Shown: piece by piece, positions 45,712 to 54,369 of the stretch
How the letters are laid out: each line of letters opens with the position of its first letter
Position numbering within the stretch: the stretch's first letter is position 1
Assembly: GCF_000226255.1 (NCBI RefSeq)
Contig: NZ_AGFG01000044.1
Coordinates: 8,993 to 72,992 of the forward strand
DNA length: 64,000 bases
DNA from: Desulfovibrio sp. A2
GTDB lineage: Bacteria; Desulfobacterota; Desulfovibrionia; Desulfovibrionales; Desulfovibrionaceae
Reading direction: 5' to 3'
Translations under genes and position numbers: made by a program
The notes under the pieces: generated by a model
What the model was told of the DNA's origin: nothing
Seen by the model: only the letters and a program-made list of their open reading frames with translations
The model's database searches: none

Positions 45712-48057
45712 TCAGTCGGATTCCAGCGTCAGGTATTCGGCCATGATCACCTTGAGGCCGAAACCGGGAAAATTCACGCGGTACTTGTCGGGCGGCAAGT
45801 GCTGCACGATCTTGCCGCGCCCGAAGATGCGGTGGGTGCAGTAGCCGCACTGGCCCGCCGGGGCGGTGCCCCCGGCAAGGGGCGACGGCGCGGCGGGCTG
45901 TGCCGAGGGTGATGCCGGTAAGGACGACGCCGGGCGGGTTGCCCCCCCCCCTGCCCTGCCCGGCACGGTCCCTTCCGCAAACATGGGCGGCCGGGGAATG
46001 CCGGGCGCGCCGTCGAAACGCCCCCCCTGCGCGAAGCCGCCGCCCCCAATCCCACCGACACCACCGGCCCCGTTCCTGCCGCCGCCAAACCCCGCCGCCC
46101 GCTGCCCGTTCTGGACATCGCGGCGCATCAGGCCGCCGGAATAGCTTTCATGCTGCTCGTCGAACAGGTGGGCGGGCAACTCGCGCACGAAGGGGCTGGG
46201 CACGGCGGGCTGGTTGCCGCCGTCGCCCCGGCTGTACAGGCTGGCGGGCACGAACAGGCACAGGTGGTCGCGGGCGCGGGTGCAGGCCACGTACATCAGC
46301 CGCCGCTCTTCCTCGAAGTCTTCGGCGCGGGCAATGGCATGCCGCGAGGGAAAGCGCTCTTCCACCAGGTCGATGAGCAGCACCGCGCCCCATTCCAGTC
46401 CCTTGGCCGAATGGATGGTGGACAGCACCACGCTGTCGCGGTTTTCCTCTTCTTCGCCGGGGTCTTCCAGCGACAGGTCGGAGATGAACAGATCCAGGTC
46501 GCGGTACGACGCGGCGATCTGGAGCAGTTGCTCCAGCCCCTGCTGCCTGCGCGGCCAGTCGTCCGGGAAGGCGGCCTCCATGCGCGGCTTGTAGTGCTCC
46601 ATCACTTCTTCGAGCAGCGAGGTGGGCGTGTGCGGCCGCTTGCGCAGGCCGTCCAGCAGGTCCAGGTCGGCGCGCAGTTCCGGGTGGCGGGCGCAGGCGC
46701 GGCGGGTGGCCTCGGCATCGCCCAGCCGGGCGATATCGTACAGCTTCAGGGTGGTCTTTGGCCCCACGCCCTTGGACATGGCGGCCACGCGCTGGAAGGC
46801 GGGCAGGTCCAGCGGGTTCAGCACCAGGCGGGCGTAGGACAGCACGTCCTTGACGTGGGCCGCCTCGGAATAGCGCAGCCCGCCGTACTTGCGGAACTTC
46901 ACGCCCAGTTTGTTCAGCTGCACTTCCACATGGTACGATTGGTACCCCGCCCGGAACAGCACGGCGATGTCGTGGGGCGGGTAGCTGCGCAAGAATTCCA
47001 CGATGCGCGAGACCACCAGCGAGGCCTGGGTCAGGTCGCTGAGCGGGCGCACCACCAGCGGCCTGTCGCCCCCTTCGCGCGCGGCGAACAGCTTCTTGCG
47101 GTAGGCTTGCGGGGCCTCCGCCAGGATGGCGTTGGTCAGGTCCAGCACCGGCTGCACGGAGCGGTAGTTTTCTTCCAGCTTGATGACGTGCGCGCCGGGG
47201 AACAGCTTGGGAAAGTCCAGGATGTTGCGCACGTCCGCGCCGCGAAAGGCATAGATGGACTGGGCGTCGTCGCCCACGGCCATGATGTTGCCGCCCTCGC
47301 CCGCCAGCAGGTGCACCAGCCGGGCCTGCACCAGGTTGGTGTCCTGGTATTCGTCCACCATGATGTAGCGGAACTTGGCGCGGCACCAGTCCAGCACGTC
47401 GGCCCGTTCGCGCAGCAACCGTTCCAGCTCGAACAGCAGGTCGTCGTAGTCCAGCAGGCCGTGTTCGCGGCGGTACGCATGGTAGGCAGCGGCGATGCGG
47501 CCAATGCCTTCGGCGTGCACCAGCAGGTGGTAGGCCTCGCGCCGGATCACCTCGTCGATGTCCAGTTCCTTGTTGCGGGACTTGCTGATGAGCCCCACGA
47601 TGTTCTGGGTGCGCGGGAAGGACCGGTCGCCCTTGCCGACGCCCAGGTTTTCCTTGCAGTGGCGCACCGCATCCACGATGTCCGCGCCGTCCATGACGGT
47701 AAGGTCGCCCGCCTCGTAGCCGGAAGGGCGGAACTGGCGCAGCACCGAGTAGGCGAAGGCGTGAAAGGTGCCGCCCTGCACCCCGGTAACCCCGTGCACC
47801 CCGCCGTGCACGGCGGCGGTGGCGCTGTGCTCCAGCAGCCGCCCGGCCCGGTGCAGCATTTCGCGCGCGGACTTGCGGGTGAAAGTCAGCAGCAGGATGG
47901 AGGAGGCGGGCACGCCCTGCTCCACCAGGTTGGCCAGCCGGTAGACGATGGTGCGCGTCTTGCCGCTGCCCGCCCCGGCAATGACCAGCACCGGGCCTTC
48001 CAGGGTGGTGGCGGCCTCGTACTGAGCGGGGTTCAATTCCTTTCGATAATCTATCAT
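45712..48057 (-). CDS. UvrD/Rep/PcrA-type DNA helicase
   Basis: Superfamily 1A 3'-5' helicase of 781 aa for repair, replication restart or transcription-coupled repair. Motifs in order: Walker A GAGSGKT (28-34), TFTRKSAREM, VDEYQDTN, GDDAQSIYAFRGAD, ENYRS, STIHSAKGLEW, YVACTRARD. After about residue 640 comes a Gly/Pro-rich linker, then a C-terminal tudor-like tail (YCTHRIFGRGKIVQHLPPDKYRVNF pattern), the element that contacts RNA polymerase in PcrA/UvrD; its CGYC begins near residue 735. UvrD versus PcrA/Rep naming is left open. Confidence 0.92.
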   Translation of the reverse strand: MIDYRKELNPAQYEAATTLEGPVLVIAGAGSGKTRTIVYRLANLVEQGVPASSILLLTFTRKSAREMLHRAGRLLEHSATAAVHGGVHGVTGVQGGTFHAFAYSVLRQFRPSGYEAGDLTVMDGADIVDAVRHCKENLGVGKGDRSFPRTQNIVGLISKSRNKELDIDEVIRREAYHLLVHAEGIGRIAAAYHAYRREHGLLDYDDLLFELERLLRERADVLDWCRAKFRYIMVDEYQDTNLVQARLVHLLAGEGGNIMAVGDDAQSIYAFRGADVRNILDFPKLFPGAHVIKLEENYRSVQPVLDLTNAILAEAPQAYRKKLFAAREGGDRPLVVRPLSDLTQASLVVSRIVEFLRSYPPHDIAVLFRAGYQSYHVEVQLNKLGVKFRKYGGLRYSEAAHVKDVLSYARLVLNPLDLPAFQRVAAMSKGVGPKTTLKLYDIARLGDAEATRRACARHPELRADLDLLDGLRKRPHTPTSLLEEVMEHYKPRMEAAFPDDWPRRQQGLEQLLQIAASYRDLDLFISDLSLEDPGEEEENRDSVVLSTIHSAKGLEWGAVLLIDLVEERFPSRHAIARAEDFEEERRLMYVACTRARDHLCLFVPASLYSRGDGGNQPAVPSPFVRELPAHLFDEQHESYSGGLMRRDVQNGQRAAGFGGGRNGAGGVGGIGGGGFAQGGRFDGAPGIPRPPMFAEGTVPGRAGGGATRPASSLPASPSAQPAAPSPLAGGTAPAGQCGYCTHRIFGRGKIVQHLPPDKYRVNFPGFGLKVIMAEYLTLESD

Positions 48058-48113
48058 ACAGTTACCGGATGGTGATCGGTGTGTTTTCGTTGTGAAAGAT
48101 TGCGGAGCATCAC

Positions 48114-49688
48114 TTAGCGCGACAGAATCATGCGGCTATCGGAAAGCACCGAAAACGAACTCTCCGGGTGCCCGCCGGCGACGACGCCATCCGCCATGCC
48201 CGGCATGCGTTCGAACGGACCAGCGCCGCCCCCGCGCCACCCCGCCTGCCCGGTGAGTGCGCCGGGGTACTCCACGGTTCGCGGCGGCGCATCCAGCCCG
48301 AAGTGGCGCAGCACCGCCGCGCCCGCGTCGCGCACCGAAACGGGCGCGGGGCCGTCCGGCTGCGAATCGTACCAGAAGACGTCGTCCGGGGTGTGCGTGC
48401 CGGTGCGGCCGTACTGCTCCGGCAGGCCGAAGACCTGCGTGCGGTTCCACTTGGCTTTCAGGTCGAAGCCGTATGCGGGCACGCAGACCAGGTCCGGCGC
48501 GGCCCAGCGCATGGGCGGGGCGGCACTGGGCGGACCGGGCGACGCTGCACCCGCACCGGAAACCACCGCACCCGGCGCTTCCGGTCCGTACACCTCGTCG
48601 GCCGTCAGCACGGCCCGAAACACGGGCGTACCATCGAAGGCCAATTGCGAAAGATCGTGCCGCAGCCGTTCCGCCAGCGCCCGCCCCTGCGCGTCATCCA
48701 GCGTGCCGTCGGGGAAGCGGCGACGGGTGCGCAGGTAGATGCGCCCGGGGTCCAGCGCGAAGCCCGCGCTGCCCGGATGCAGGGTGGTGGCGTCCAGTTC
48801 GTGGCACTGCTCCACGCCGCCGGGGGTGACTTGCCGCAACAGTCCCTGCCCGCGCAGCCAGGCGTTCAGGTCCACCTCGGCCCGCACCGGGCCGAAGCCG
48901 TGGTCCGCCAGTGCCAGCAGGCGCACCGGGCGGTCGTCGCGCGCGGCAAGGGCCTTGGTCAGGTCCAGCACCTCGCCAAGCAGCGCATCCCATTCCGCCA
49001 GAAATTCCATGCATGCCGGGTGTTGCGGATGCCCTTCGTCGGTCACCGCGTCCCACAGAAAGTGGAACAGCCGGTCGGTTTCCGTCAGCACCAGCACGAA
49101 CAGGTTCCACGCAAGGTCCGGCCACAGCAGGCGCAGCGCGGCGCGGCGGGCGGCCAGGGTGGCCCGCAGTTCCGCCAGCAGGTGGGCCGGGTCCGATCCG
49201 CCGCGCGCGGTGTCGGCCTCCAGTCGGTAGCCCGCCCCGGTCAACGGTCCCAGCAGGAACGACGGGTGCACCGCCCGCGCAAGGTCGTGCGCCACGAACC
49301 CGGACACCAGCATGCCCGGAATGGGCCGGGCCGGGTAGGTGTTGGGCAGGTTGATGACCCGGCTGGTCAGCCCGCGCTCGCCGAGGCGGTCGAAAAGCGT
49401 GGGCGCAGCCACCTGCGAGAAGTCGGCCAGCGACAGTTCGTGCGTGGTGACGTTGAACCGCGTGAAGCCGTACACCCCGTGCGTTTCCGGCCCGGCTGCC
49501 GTGTAGAACGAGGTCCAGTTCACCGGCGAGAGGTCGGGAAGCTCGGCGGCCATGGCCGATGCGTTGGGGGATGCGGCGATGCGGGCGAGGTTGGGGGTGC
49601 GGCCCCGCGCGCAGAGGTGGCGGGCCAGCGAGAACGGCAGGCCGTCCAGCCCGAGCACCACCAGACGGGGGCGCGTGTCCGTGTGCAT
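48114..49688 (-). CDS. Alkaline-phosphatase-superfamily phosphodiesterase/nucleotidase
   Basis: Predicted metal-dependent phosphodiesterase, 524 aa. The first metal motif is VVLGLDGLPFSLA, the nucleophile region is LSPVNWTSFYTAAGPETHGVYGF, and later DRLFHFLWD and LADHGFGPV give the remaining metal ligands. No signal peptide, so it is probably cytoplasmic. Such proteins act on nucleotides, phospholipids or phosphonates; substrate unknown. A Gly/Pro-rich insertion lies near residues 395-415. Start ATG at 49688 with AGG 6 bases upstream; the open frame beyond it is not supported. Confidence 0.85.
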   Translation of the reverse strand: MHTDTRPRLVVLGLDGLPFSLARHLCARGRTPNLARIAASPNASAMAAELPDLSPVNWTSFYTAAGPETHGVYGFTRFNVTTHELSLADFSQVAAPTLFDRLGERGLTSRVINLPNTYPARPIPGMLVSGFVAHDLARAVHPSFLLGPLTGAGYRLEADTARGGSDPAHLLAELRATLAARRAALRLLWPDLAWNLFVLVLTETDRLFHFLWDAVTDEGHPQHPACMEFLAEWDALLGEVLDLTKALAARDDRPVRLLALADHGFGPVRAEVDLNAWLRGQGLLRQVTPGGVEQCHELDATTLHPGSAGFALDPGRIYLRTRRRFPDGTLDDAQGRALAERLRHDLSQLAFDGTPVFRAVLTADEVYGPEAPGAVVSGAGAASPGPPSAAPPMRWAAPDLVCVPAYGFDLKAKWNRTQVFGLPEQYGRTGTHTPDDVFWYDSQPDGPAPVSVRDAGAAVLRHFGLDAPPRTVEYPGALTGQAGWRGGGAGPFERMPGMADGVVAGGHPESSFSVLSDSRMILSR

Positions 49689-49821
49689 GACCTGCCTGTA
49701 GCAGATGGGGGGGCGATGCGCCAGCGGCGCGGGGTGCGCGGCGGGGCGGTGCCGACGCCATCCGCCCGACGAGCGGGGCACGACGGGCGCGGCACGGCGA
49801 AAGCGTCCATCCCCCCTGCGG

Positions 49822-50025
49822 CTATGCCCCGCGCTTGCGCCGCGCGGTAATGGTTTCGCCGCCCACGCCCCAGTTGTCGGTTTCCACCTCGTCAATGGTC
49901 ACCACGGTGGTGGCGGGGTTCTTGCCCAGAATGTCCACCAGCAGTTGCGTGACGCCCTGGATGAGCGCCGCCTTTTGTTCCGGGGTCGCGCCTTCGCGGG
50001 TGATGCGGATGTTGACATAGGGCAT
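49822..50025 (-). CDS. 4-oxalocrotonate tautomerase family protein
   Basis: Small enzyme of the tautomerase superfamily, 67 aa, using an N-terminal proline (P2 of MPYVNIRITREG becomes Pro1) as base. ATPEQKAALIQGVTQLL and the VDEVETDNWGVGG-like segment are family-typical. GAAGGAG lies 6 bases before the ATG. Likely acts on a keto-enol or haloacid substrate; not further predictable. Confidence 0.9.
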   Translation of the reverse strand: MPYVNIRITREGATPEQKAALIQGVTQLLVDILGKNPATTVVTIDEVETDNWGVGGETITARRKRGA

Positions 50026-50206
50026 GGCAAACTCCTTCTTGGGGGCCGGATGCGGGGAGATGATTCAAAACGGCGCTGCTGACGGGATGACTGACGAATG
50101 CGGCAGTATGGCCCGGCGCTCCGGACACGTCCAGCCTCTGCGGATCTGCCCGGAGAGCTGGCACCTGCCCCCGCCGCTGCCGCATTGCACACGCACCGCA
50201 GCGGTT

Positions 50207-50235
50207 TTGACGCCCGAAACGGGCTCGGCTATATC
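50207..50235 (+). promoter_or_regulatory. Sigma-70-type promoter
   Basis: TTGACG, 17-base spacer, TATATC. It lies 250 bases upstream of the gene at 50489 and is the best vegetative promoter match in the gap 50026-50488. The rest of the gap holds a GACCGGACC-type tandem repeat at about 50345-50372 and no gene. Confidence 0.6.
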
Positions 50236-50488
50236 ATTGGGGTATCCGTGGGTTTCGGCTTACGTTCGCATGGGGCCGAAAACACTGCCGGAGAGCGCAC
50301 GTACAGGGACATTTCGCGGCGCGCCTCGTGCCCGACCGGGCTGTGACCGGACCGACCGGACCGACCGGGCCGGCACGGCACCTCTCGATGCACGGCAGCG
50401 CCACATTCGGCGCATCTCGCGTGCCCCCTGGCTGACAACGAACACGACCGTTCGGGACGCCCCGGCGTCCCACATGCAAGGACCGACC

Positions 50489-50956
50489 ATGGCCAAATTC
50501 GACTGTGAACTCTTCGGGCACTTCGTGTACGGGCCGGAACTGACCTACAACGACCTGTTGGCCCGCGAGGCGGAGCTGGTGGACGCCATCCACGCCGCGC
50601 TGGACGCCAGCGGCGGCGAGCACATCGACTTCAGCCCCACCGGCGACGCCCTGCGCGTGCAGTGCGTGTTCGCCCACCACGAGGAAGCGGCCTTTCACAC
50701 CGCGTGCGCCGCCGTGGCCCCGCTGTTGCGCGGCGACGTGCAGGGACGCATGCTGTTCGTGGACAAGGGGCTGGACCTGCTGCACCTGTACCTGCTGGCC
50801 GACGGTCGCTGGCGCGAATCCGGCCTGCGCCTGCCCGCCGCCCGCGAAGGCATGGCCACCCACGCGCAAAAAGACCCGGCGTTGGCCGTGGTGCCCACCA
50901 CCACGCCCAAGCCGGGCGCACGGCGGCGCAAGAGCGAACCGAAACCGAAGCGATAG
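50489..50956 (+). CDS. Conserved hypothetical protein, 155 aa
   Basis: I do not recognise it. The protein is cytoplasmic with a mixed alpha/beta pattern (ELFGHFVYGPELTYNDLLAREAEL; HIDFSPTGDALRVQCVFAHHEE; GRMLFVDKGLDLLHLYLLADGRW) and a Lys/Arg/Pro-rich tail from about residue 135. AAGG precedes the ATG by 9 bases and a good promoter lies upstream, so it is likely real. Confidence 0.65.
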   Translation: MAKFDCELFGHFVYGPELTYNDLLAREAELVDAIHAALDASGGEHIDFSPTGDALRVQCVFAHHEEAAFHTACAAVAPLLRGDVQGRMLFVDKGLDLLHLYLLADGRWRESGLRLPAAREGMATHAQKDPALAVVPTTTPKPGARRRKSEPKPKR

Positions 50957-51309
50957 GCCCGGCACAGCAGGACACCGCCCGACGCTGCCGGACCCCAGCG
51001 GGCGCTGGCGGCTGCTGCCCGGACGCAACACGCCCGGAACGGGGGGAGCGTACGGCGGCCCCGCGCGGCGTACGCGCCTTCAGCTTCGCGTCCCGACGCC
51101 CGAGCCATGCCTCCTGCCTGCGCCCGGCCACCCCTTGCCATGCCCGATCCGGCCGTACTTGCCCAAAGGGCTGGCGGGCCTCACTGGGCCTAGACCTCAT
51201 CGGGCCGCATCGAGTCGAACCCGGCGCGCCCACGCCGCACGCGGGCCGCGACAGCTTGGCGTTGACGGCAACCGGCCCGCATACTAGGGTTTCGGCCCAT
51301 TCCCACCGT
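50957..51309. other. Gap upstream of tRNA-Leu
   Basis: 353 bases. Apart from the tRNA promoter at 51262-51290 I see nothing functional; no gene, no clear terminator for the preceding hypothetical gene. Confidence 0.5.
51262..51290 (+). promoter_or_regulatory. tRNA-Leu promoter
   Basis: TTGACG, 17-base spacer, TAGGGT; predicted start near 51297, 13 bases before the tRNA. Confidence 0.7.
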
Positions 51310-51396
51310 GCCCGGATGGCGGAACTGGCAGACGCAAGGGACTTAAAATCCCTCGGCCTCACGGCTGTGCGGGTTCAATCCCCGCTCCGGGCACCA
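51310..51396 (+). tRNA. tRNA-Leu (anticodon UAA)
   Basis: 87 bases including an encoded CCA. The acceptor arm GCCCGGA pairs with TCCGGGC, the anticodon loop is CTTAAAA with TAA, the variable arm is long as expected for leucine, and the T loop is GTTCAATC. Discriminator A. Confidence 0.97.
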
Positions 51397-51407
51397 TCGC
51401 AAAGAAG

Positions 51408-51447
51408 GGTTGCATATGCGGCATCCGCACCATGCAACCTTTTCCTT
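51408..51447 (+). terminator. Terminator after tRNA-Leu
   Basis: GGTTGCAT ... ATGCAACC stem with an inner GCGG/CCGC pairing, then TTTTCCTTTT. It starts 12 bases after the tRNA. The remaining sequence to 51772 shows no gene. Confidence 0.82.
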
Positions 51448-51772
51448 TTGCTCCACCTCGAATCCACCCCGAAAAACTCCGAGCTCTCTGCATCTGCCCG
51501 ACGCGGACGCCGAGGGGCCATCCGCGCCACGGCCACATCCTCCACCGCCGGCCAGTGCACGCGCGAGCCAAGGCGTCCAGCCATGCCCACTGCGCCATTC
51601 CCCCCCCACTCGCACCTTGCATCCGTACGAGGCCGGATGCGGCCGTCTGGCGAAAGCGGGAGGAGTCAGGCAACAGCCGGGTCGCGCCGCGCCCGGCACC
51701 TGCGTGGGGCACGTTGCGCGCGGCCCTGTTTGCGGTATGGTGCTTCAACCATCCCCCGTCAGGAGGCCCGCC

Positions 51773-52168
51773 ATGCCGCATGCGTCCCCCGACCCCGCCA
51801 CCCCCCGCATCCACGGCCCCGAAGACCCGCGACCGCGCAAGCCCCTTCTTCGCGTCCCGCGCCTTCCCCCTCCCCTCGGGCGGCCTGCGGCATGGGTTTC
51901 TGTGCTAGCCCTGCTGGCGTCGCCCGCCCTGCTCGCTGGCTGCGGCGACAAGACGCCGCCCGGAGAGGCCGTGGTCATGCGGGCCTGCCGCATCTGTCAC
52001 GGCGCGGAGCGCATCTGCGTCGACATCGGCAAGCTGGACCGGGCGGGCTGGGAAAAGACCGTGGACCGCATGATCGCGGGCGGGGCCAACATTGCGCCGG
52101 ACGAGCGCGCCCCCGTCATCGACTGGCTGGCCACCCGCAAGCCGGGCGACAAGTCCCTGTGCCCGTAG
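51773..52168 (+). CDS. Small monohaem c-type cytochrome, predicted lipoprotein
   Basis: 131 aa. A long Pro/Arg-rich N-terminus precedes a hydrophobic segment and a lipobox (LLAGC, Cys near residue 69), so the mature protein is membrane-anchored and about 63 residues. It has one haem-c motif, CRICH, followed by ERIC, a conserved W and RM...GAN, and a C-terminal Cys-Pro. The same pattern recurs in the next gene. AGGAGG stands 6 bases before the ATG. Predicted low-mass periplasmic electron carrier; partner unknown. Confidence 0.82.
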   Translation: MPHASPDPATPRIHGPEDPRPRKPLLRVPRLPPPLGRPAAWVSVLALLASPALLAGCGDKTPPGEAVVMRACRICHGAERICVDIGKLDRAGWEKTVDRMIAGGANIAPDERAPVIDWLATRKPGDKSLCP

Positions 52169-52459
52169 GTCCGCCGCCGGACTATCGTGCCGAGGGCTGC
52201 CGAAGCCGGTGCATCGAGGGCATGCGGTCCTGAAAGGACAGGCGACACGTGCAGCCGGACGGAGCGCGCCCCTTCAGCCCTGTACGCTCCGTCCCCTGCC
52301 TCGGCTGCTCGCCACCGGTCTGTTCGCATCCTGTCCGACCATGACCGCGCCTGTTCTCATCGGCCCGCCCGATTTTCCCCTTTTCCGCATCACCCCATTG
52401 CGCCCGGCGCGCGCCCGCGTGTACACTGGCCGCAGTCCCCTTCAACCAAGGAGTTGCCC

Positions 52460-52777
52460 ATGCCTCGCCTGTCCGCCTTCCGTGGCCGGATTCCGGCCGC
52501 CCTGCTCGTCGCCGCCGCGTTCACCGGCCTGGCCGCCCTGTCCTTCACCGCGCCCGCCAGCGCACAGGACCCGGCCGCCACCGTCATGTCCGCCTGCAGC
52601 AAGTGTCACAACACCCAGCGCATCTGCGCCAACCTGGGCGTGAAGGACAAAACCGCCTGGAACACCACCGTCACCCGCATGATGGGCAAGGGCGCGCAGG
52701 TCAGCGAGGCCGATAAGCCCGCCGTGGTGGAATGGCTGGCCGCGCAGCAGGCTGGCGCAAAGCCCGTCTGCCAGTAG
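52460..52777 (+). CDS. Small monohaem c-type cytochrome, periplasmic
   Basis: 105 aa with a cleavable signal peptide ending ASAQD (about residue 37). One haem-c motif CSKCH at about 48-52, then the same arrangement as its upstream neighbour: QRIC, W, RMMGKGAQ, VEWLA and a C-terminal CQ. The candidate distal ligand is one of the conserved Met residues (TRMMGKG), as in the partner's DRMIAGG. AAGGAG lies 6 bases before the ATG. The two genes are 291 bases apart and probably arose by duplication. Confidence 0.85.
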   Translation: MPRLSAFRGRIPAALLVAAAFTGLAALSFTAPASAQDPAATVMSACSKCHNTQRICANLGVKDKTAWNTTVTRMMGKGAQVSEADKPAVVEWLAAQQAGAKPVCQ

Positions 52778-52810
52778 CGGCGACGCGGATACCCCCCTAC
52801 CTCCCTGACG

Positions 52811-52844
52811 GAAACGGCGCACTCCGGAAGGCGTGCGCCGTTTC
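52811..52844 (+). terminator. Intrinsic terminator after the cytochrome gene
   Basis: Perfect 12-base stem GAAACGGCGCAC / GTGCGCCGTTTC with a 10-base loop; the T-run is part of the stem end. Confidence 0.75.
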
Positions 52845-52968
52845 TGCAGTCGTGCCTTTTCCCTCTGCCTCACCGTCCCGCAGGCTCCCGGCCTGGCACC
52901 GCACATCCTCCAGACGCGTGCCGGTCCCGCCCCCTTGCCCCACGGCACGGCCCGTAGTAGCTGGGGTC

Positions 52969-54144
52969 ATGCCCGCACTTCCGCCCACTCCGCATCCGTC
53001 CCACGCCCCTGAGGCGGCCGACGCCCCCGCGACCCGGCACACGGCGGCGCAATGCCCCCAGACGGGCGGCGGGGGCGTGTCCGGCATCGTGCCCCCAGAG
53101 GACGAAGCCGCCGGAACCGAATGCCTGGACAGAAGGGACGAAGCGGGCAGGACGGGCAGACCGGGCAGGTCGGACAGATCGGACAGACCGGACTGGGCAG
53201 AATTCCGCCGCAACGCCGGGCTCCCGGGGGTGGAAGTATACCGTGCGCGCATCGGCCGACTGGCCTTCGCCCCGCACGTGCACGACGCTTACGGCATCGG
53301 GGCCGTGGCCTCGGGGGGACAGCGCTTCCGCTATCGCGGCGTGGAGCACGTGGCCCCGGCAGGATCACTGGTGCGCATGCAGCCCGACCGGGTGCACACC
53401 GGACAGCCCGCCACCGGCGATCCGTGGTGTTACGCCATGGTCTACGTCGCGCCCAGCGTGCTGCCGGAACTGCTGGCTGGTTTTCCCGAGGCCGCAGGCG
53501 CCAGCGCGCGTCCGCCGCGCGACGGGGACATCCGCGACGTTGGCGAAACAGTCTGCCTCGCGCCCGACGCGGCCCGGTTGCTGCTGCACGCCGTGGAACG
53601 GCTTTGGAACGAACCGGACCCAAGGCTGTGGCGCTGCCTGCTGGCGGAAGCGCTGCACGCCTGCCTGCCCCCCCATGCGGCCACCAGCCAACGGGACACC
53701 CGCCGCTCCCGTGCTGCCGATCCGGCCTGGATCGACGACGCGGGGCGCGCCATCGCCGCATCTGCCGACAGCCCTTCCCGCCCCGACACGCTTTCCGCCC
53801 GTCTCTCCGACTCCCCCTGGGCCGATCCGCGCCTGGCCGCCGTGCGCGACCATATCGAAGCCCATTTCGACACGCCGGTTTCCGTGGCGGACATGGCCCG
53901 CGCGGCAGGGTTGAGCCTCTTCCACTTCCTGCGCGTGTTCCGGGCCGCCACCGGAGCCACCCCGCACGAATACCTGCAGGCCCGCCGCGTGGCCGCCGCC
54001 ATGGCCCTGCTGGCTGCCGGGCAAGCCCCGGCGCAGGCCGCCCTGGCCACGGGCTTCACCGACCAGAGCCACCTGAACCGCTGGCTCTACCGCACCCACG
54101 GCACCACCCCCGGCCGCTATCGGCAGCAATTCCGTACAAGATGA
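52969..54144 (+). CDS. AraC-family transcriptional regulator
   Basis: Regulator with an N-terminal cupin-like sensing domain (about residues 88-190: VEVYRARIGRLAFAPHVHDAYGIG, GSLVRMQPDRVHTG) and a C-terminal double helix-turn-helix (about 290-391: VSVADMARAAGLSLFHFLRVFRA, TPHEYLQARRV, ATGFTDQSHLNRWLYRTHGTTPGRYR). The annotated ATG gives 391 aa, but the first ~85 residues are low-complexity, including a DRSDRPD-type repeat, and longer than family norm; a GTG near 53230 may be the true start. It probably controls the exporter gene downstream. Confidence 0.8.
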   Translation: MPALPPTPHPSHAPEAADAPATRHTAAQCPQTGGGGVSGIVPPEDEAAGTECLDRRDEAGRTGRPGRSDRSDRPDWAEFRRNAGLPGVEVYRARIGRLAFAPHVHDAYGIGAVASGGQRFRYRGVEHVAPAGSLVRMQPDRVHTGQPATGDPWCYAMVYVAPSVLPELLAGFPEAAGASARPPRDGDIRDVGETVCLAPDAARLLLHAVERLWNEPDPRLWRCLLAEALHACLPPHAATSQRDTRRSRAADPAWIDDAGRAIAASADSPSRPDTLSARLSDSPWADPRLAAVRDHIEAHFDTPVSVADMARAAGLSLFHFLRVFRAATGATPHEYLQARRVAAAMALLAAGQAPAQAALATGFTDQSHLNRWLYRTHGTTPGRYRQQFRTR

Positions 54145-54223
54145 TTCCCCTCTCCGGCAGGTAGGTTCCGCGCACGCCGCGAGACCGCTCGCAATCCCGC
54201 CGCCGGCCGCGCGTCCAACGCAG

Positions 54224-54276
54224 GTTGCGGGCTGGCGCCGGTTGCGGGCTAGCGCCGGTTACGCGGACTGGCGCCG
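54224..54276. repeat. Tandem 17-bp repeat
   Basis: GTTGCGGGCTGGCGCCG, GTTGCGGGCTAGCGCCG, then a 19-base variant GTTACGCGGACTGGCGCCG, in the gap before the exporter gene. Might be operators of the AraC regulator, or simple expansion. Confidence 0.6.
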
Positions 54277-54369
54277 GTCGTGAGGCCAGGCGCACGCATC
54301 CATGCCCGATACCCCCGGCGTCACATGACCGCCCTCCACCTTCGCCAGCATCCCGCCGCAGGAGCTCCC

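Noticed and set aside
46150..49850. Long plus-strand frames opposite the UvrD helicase and the phosphodiesterase
   Set aside because: Mirror-image artefacts of the genuine minus-strand genes.
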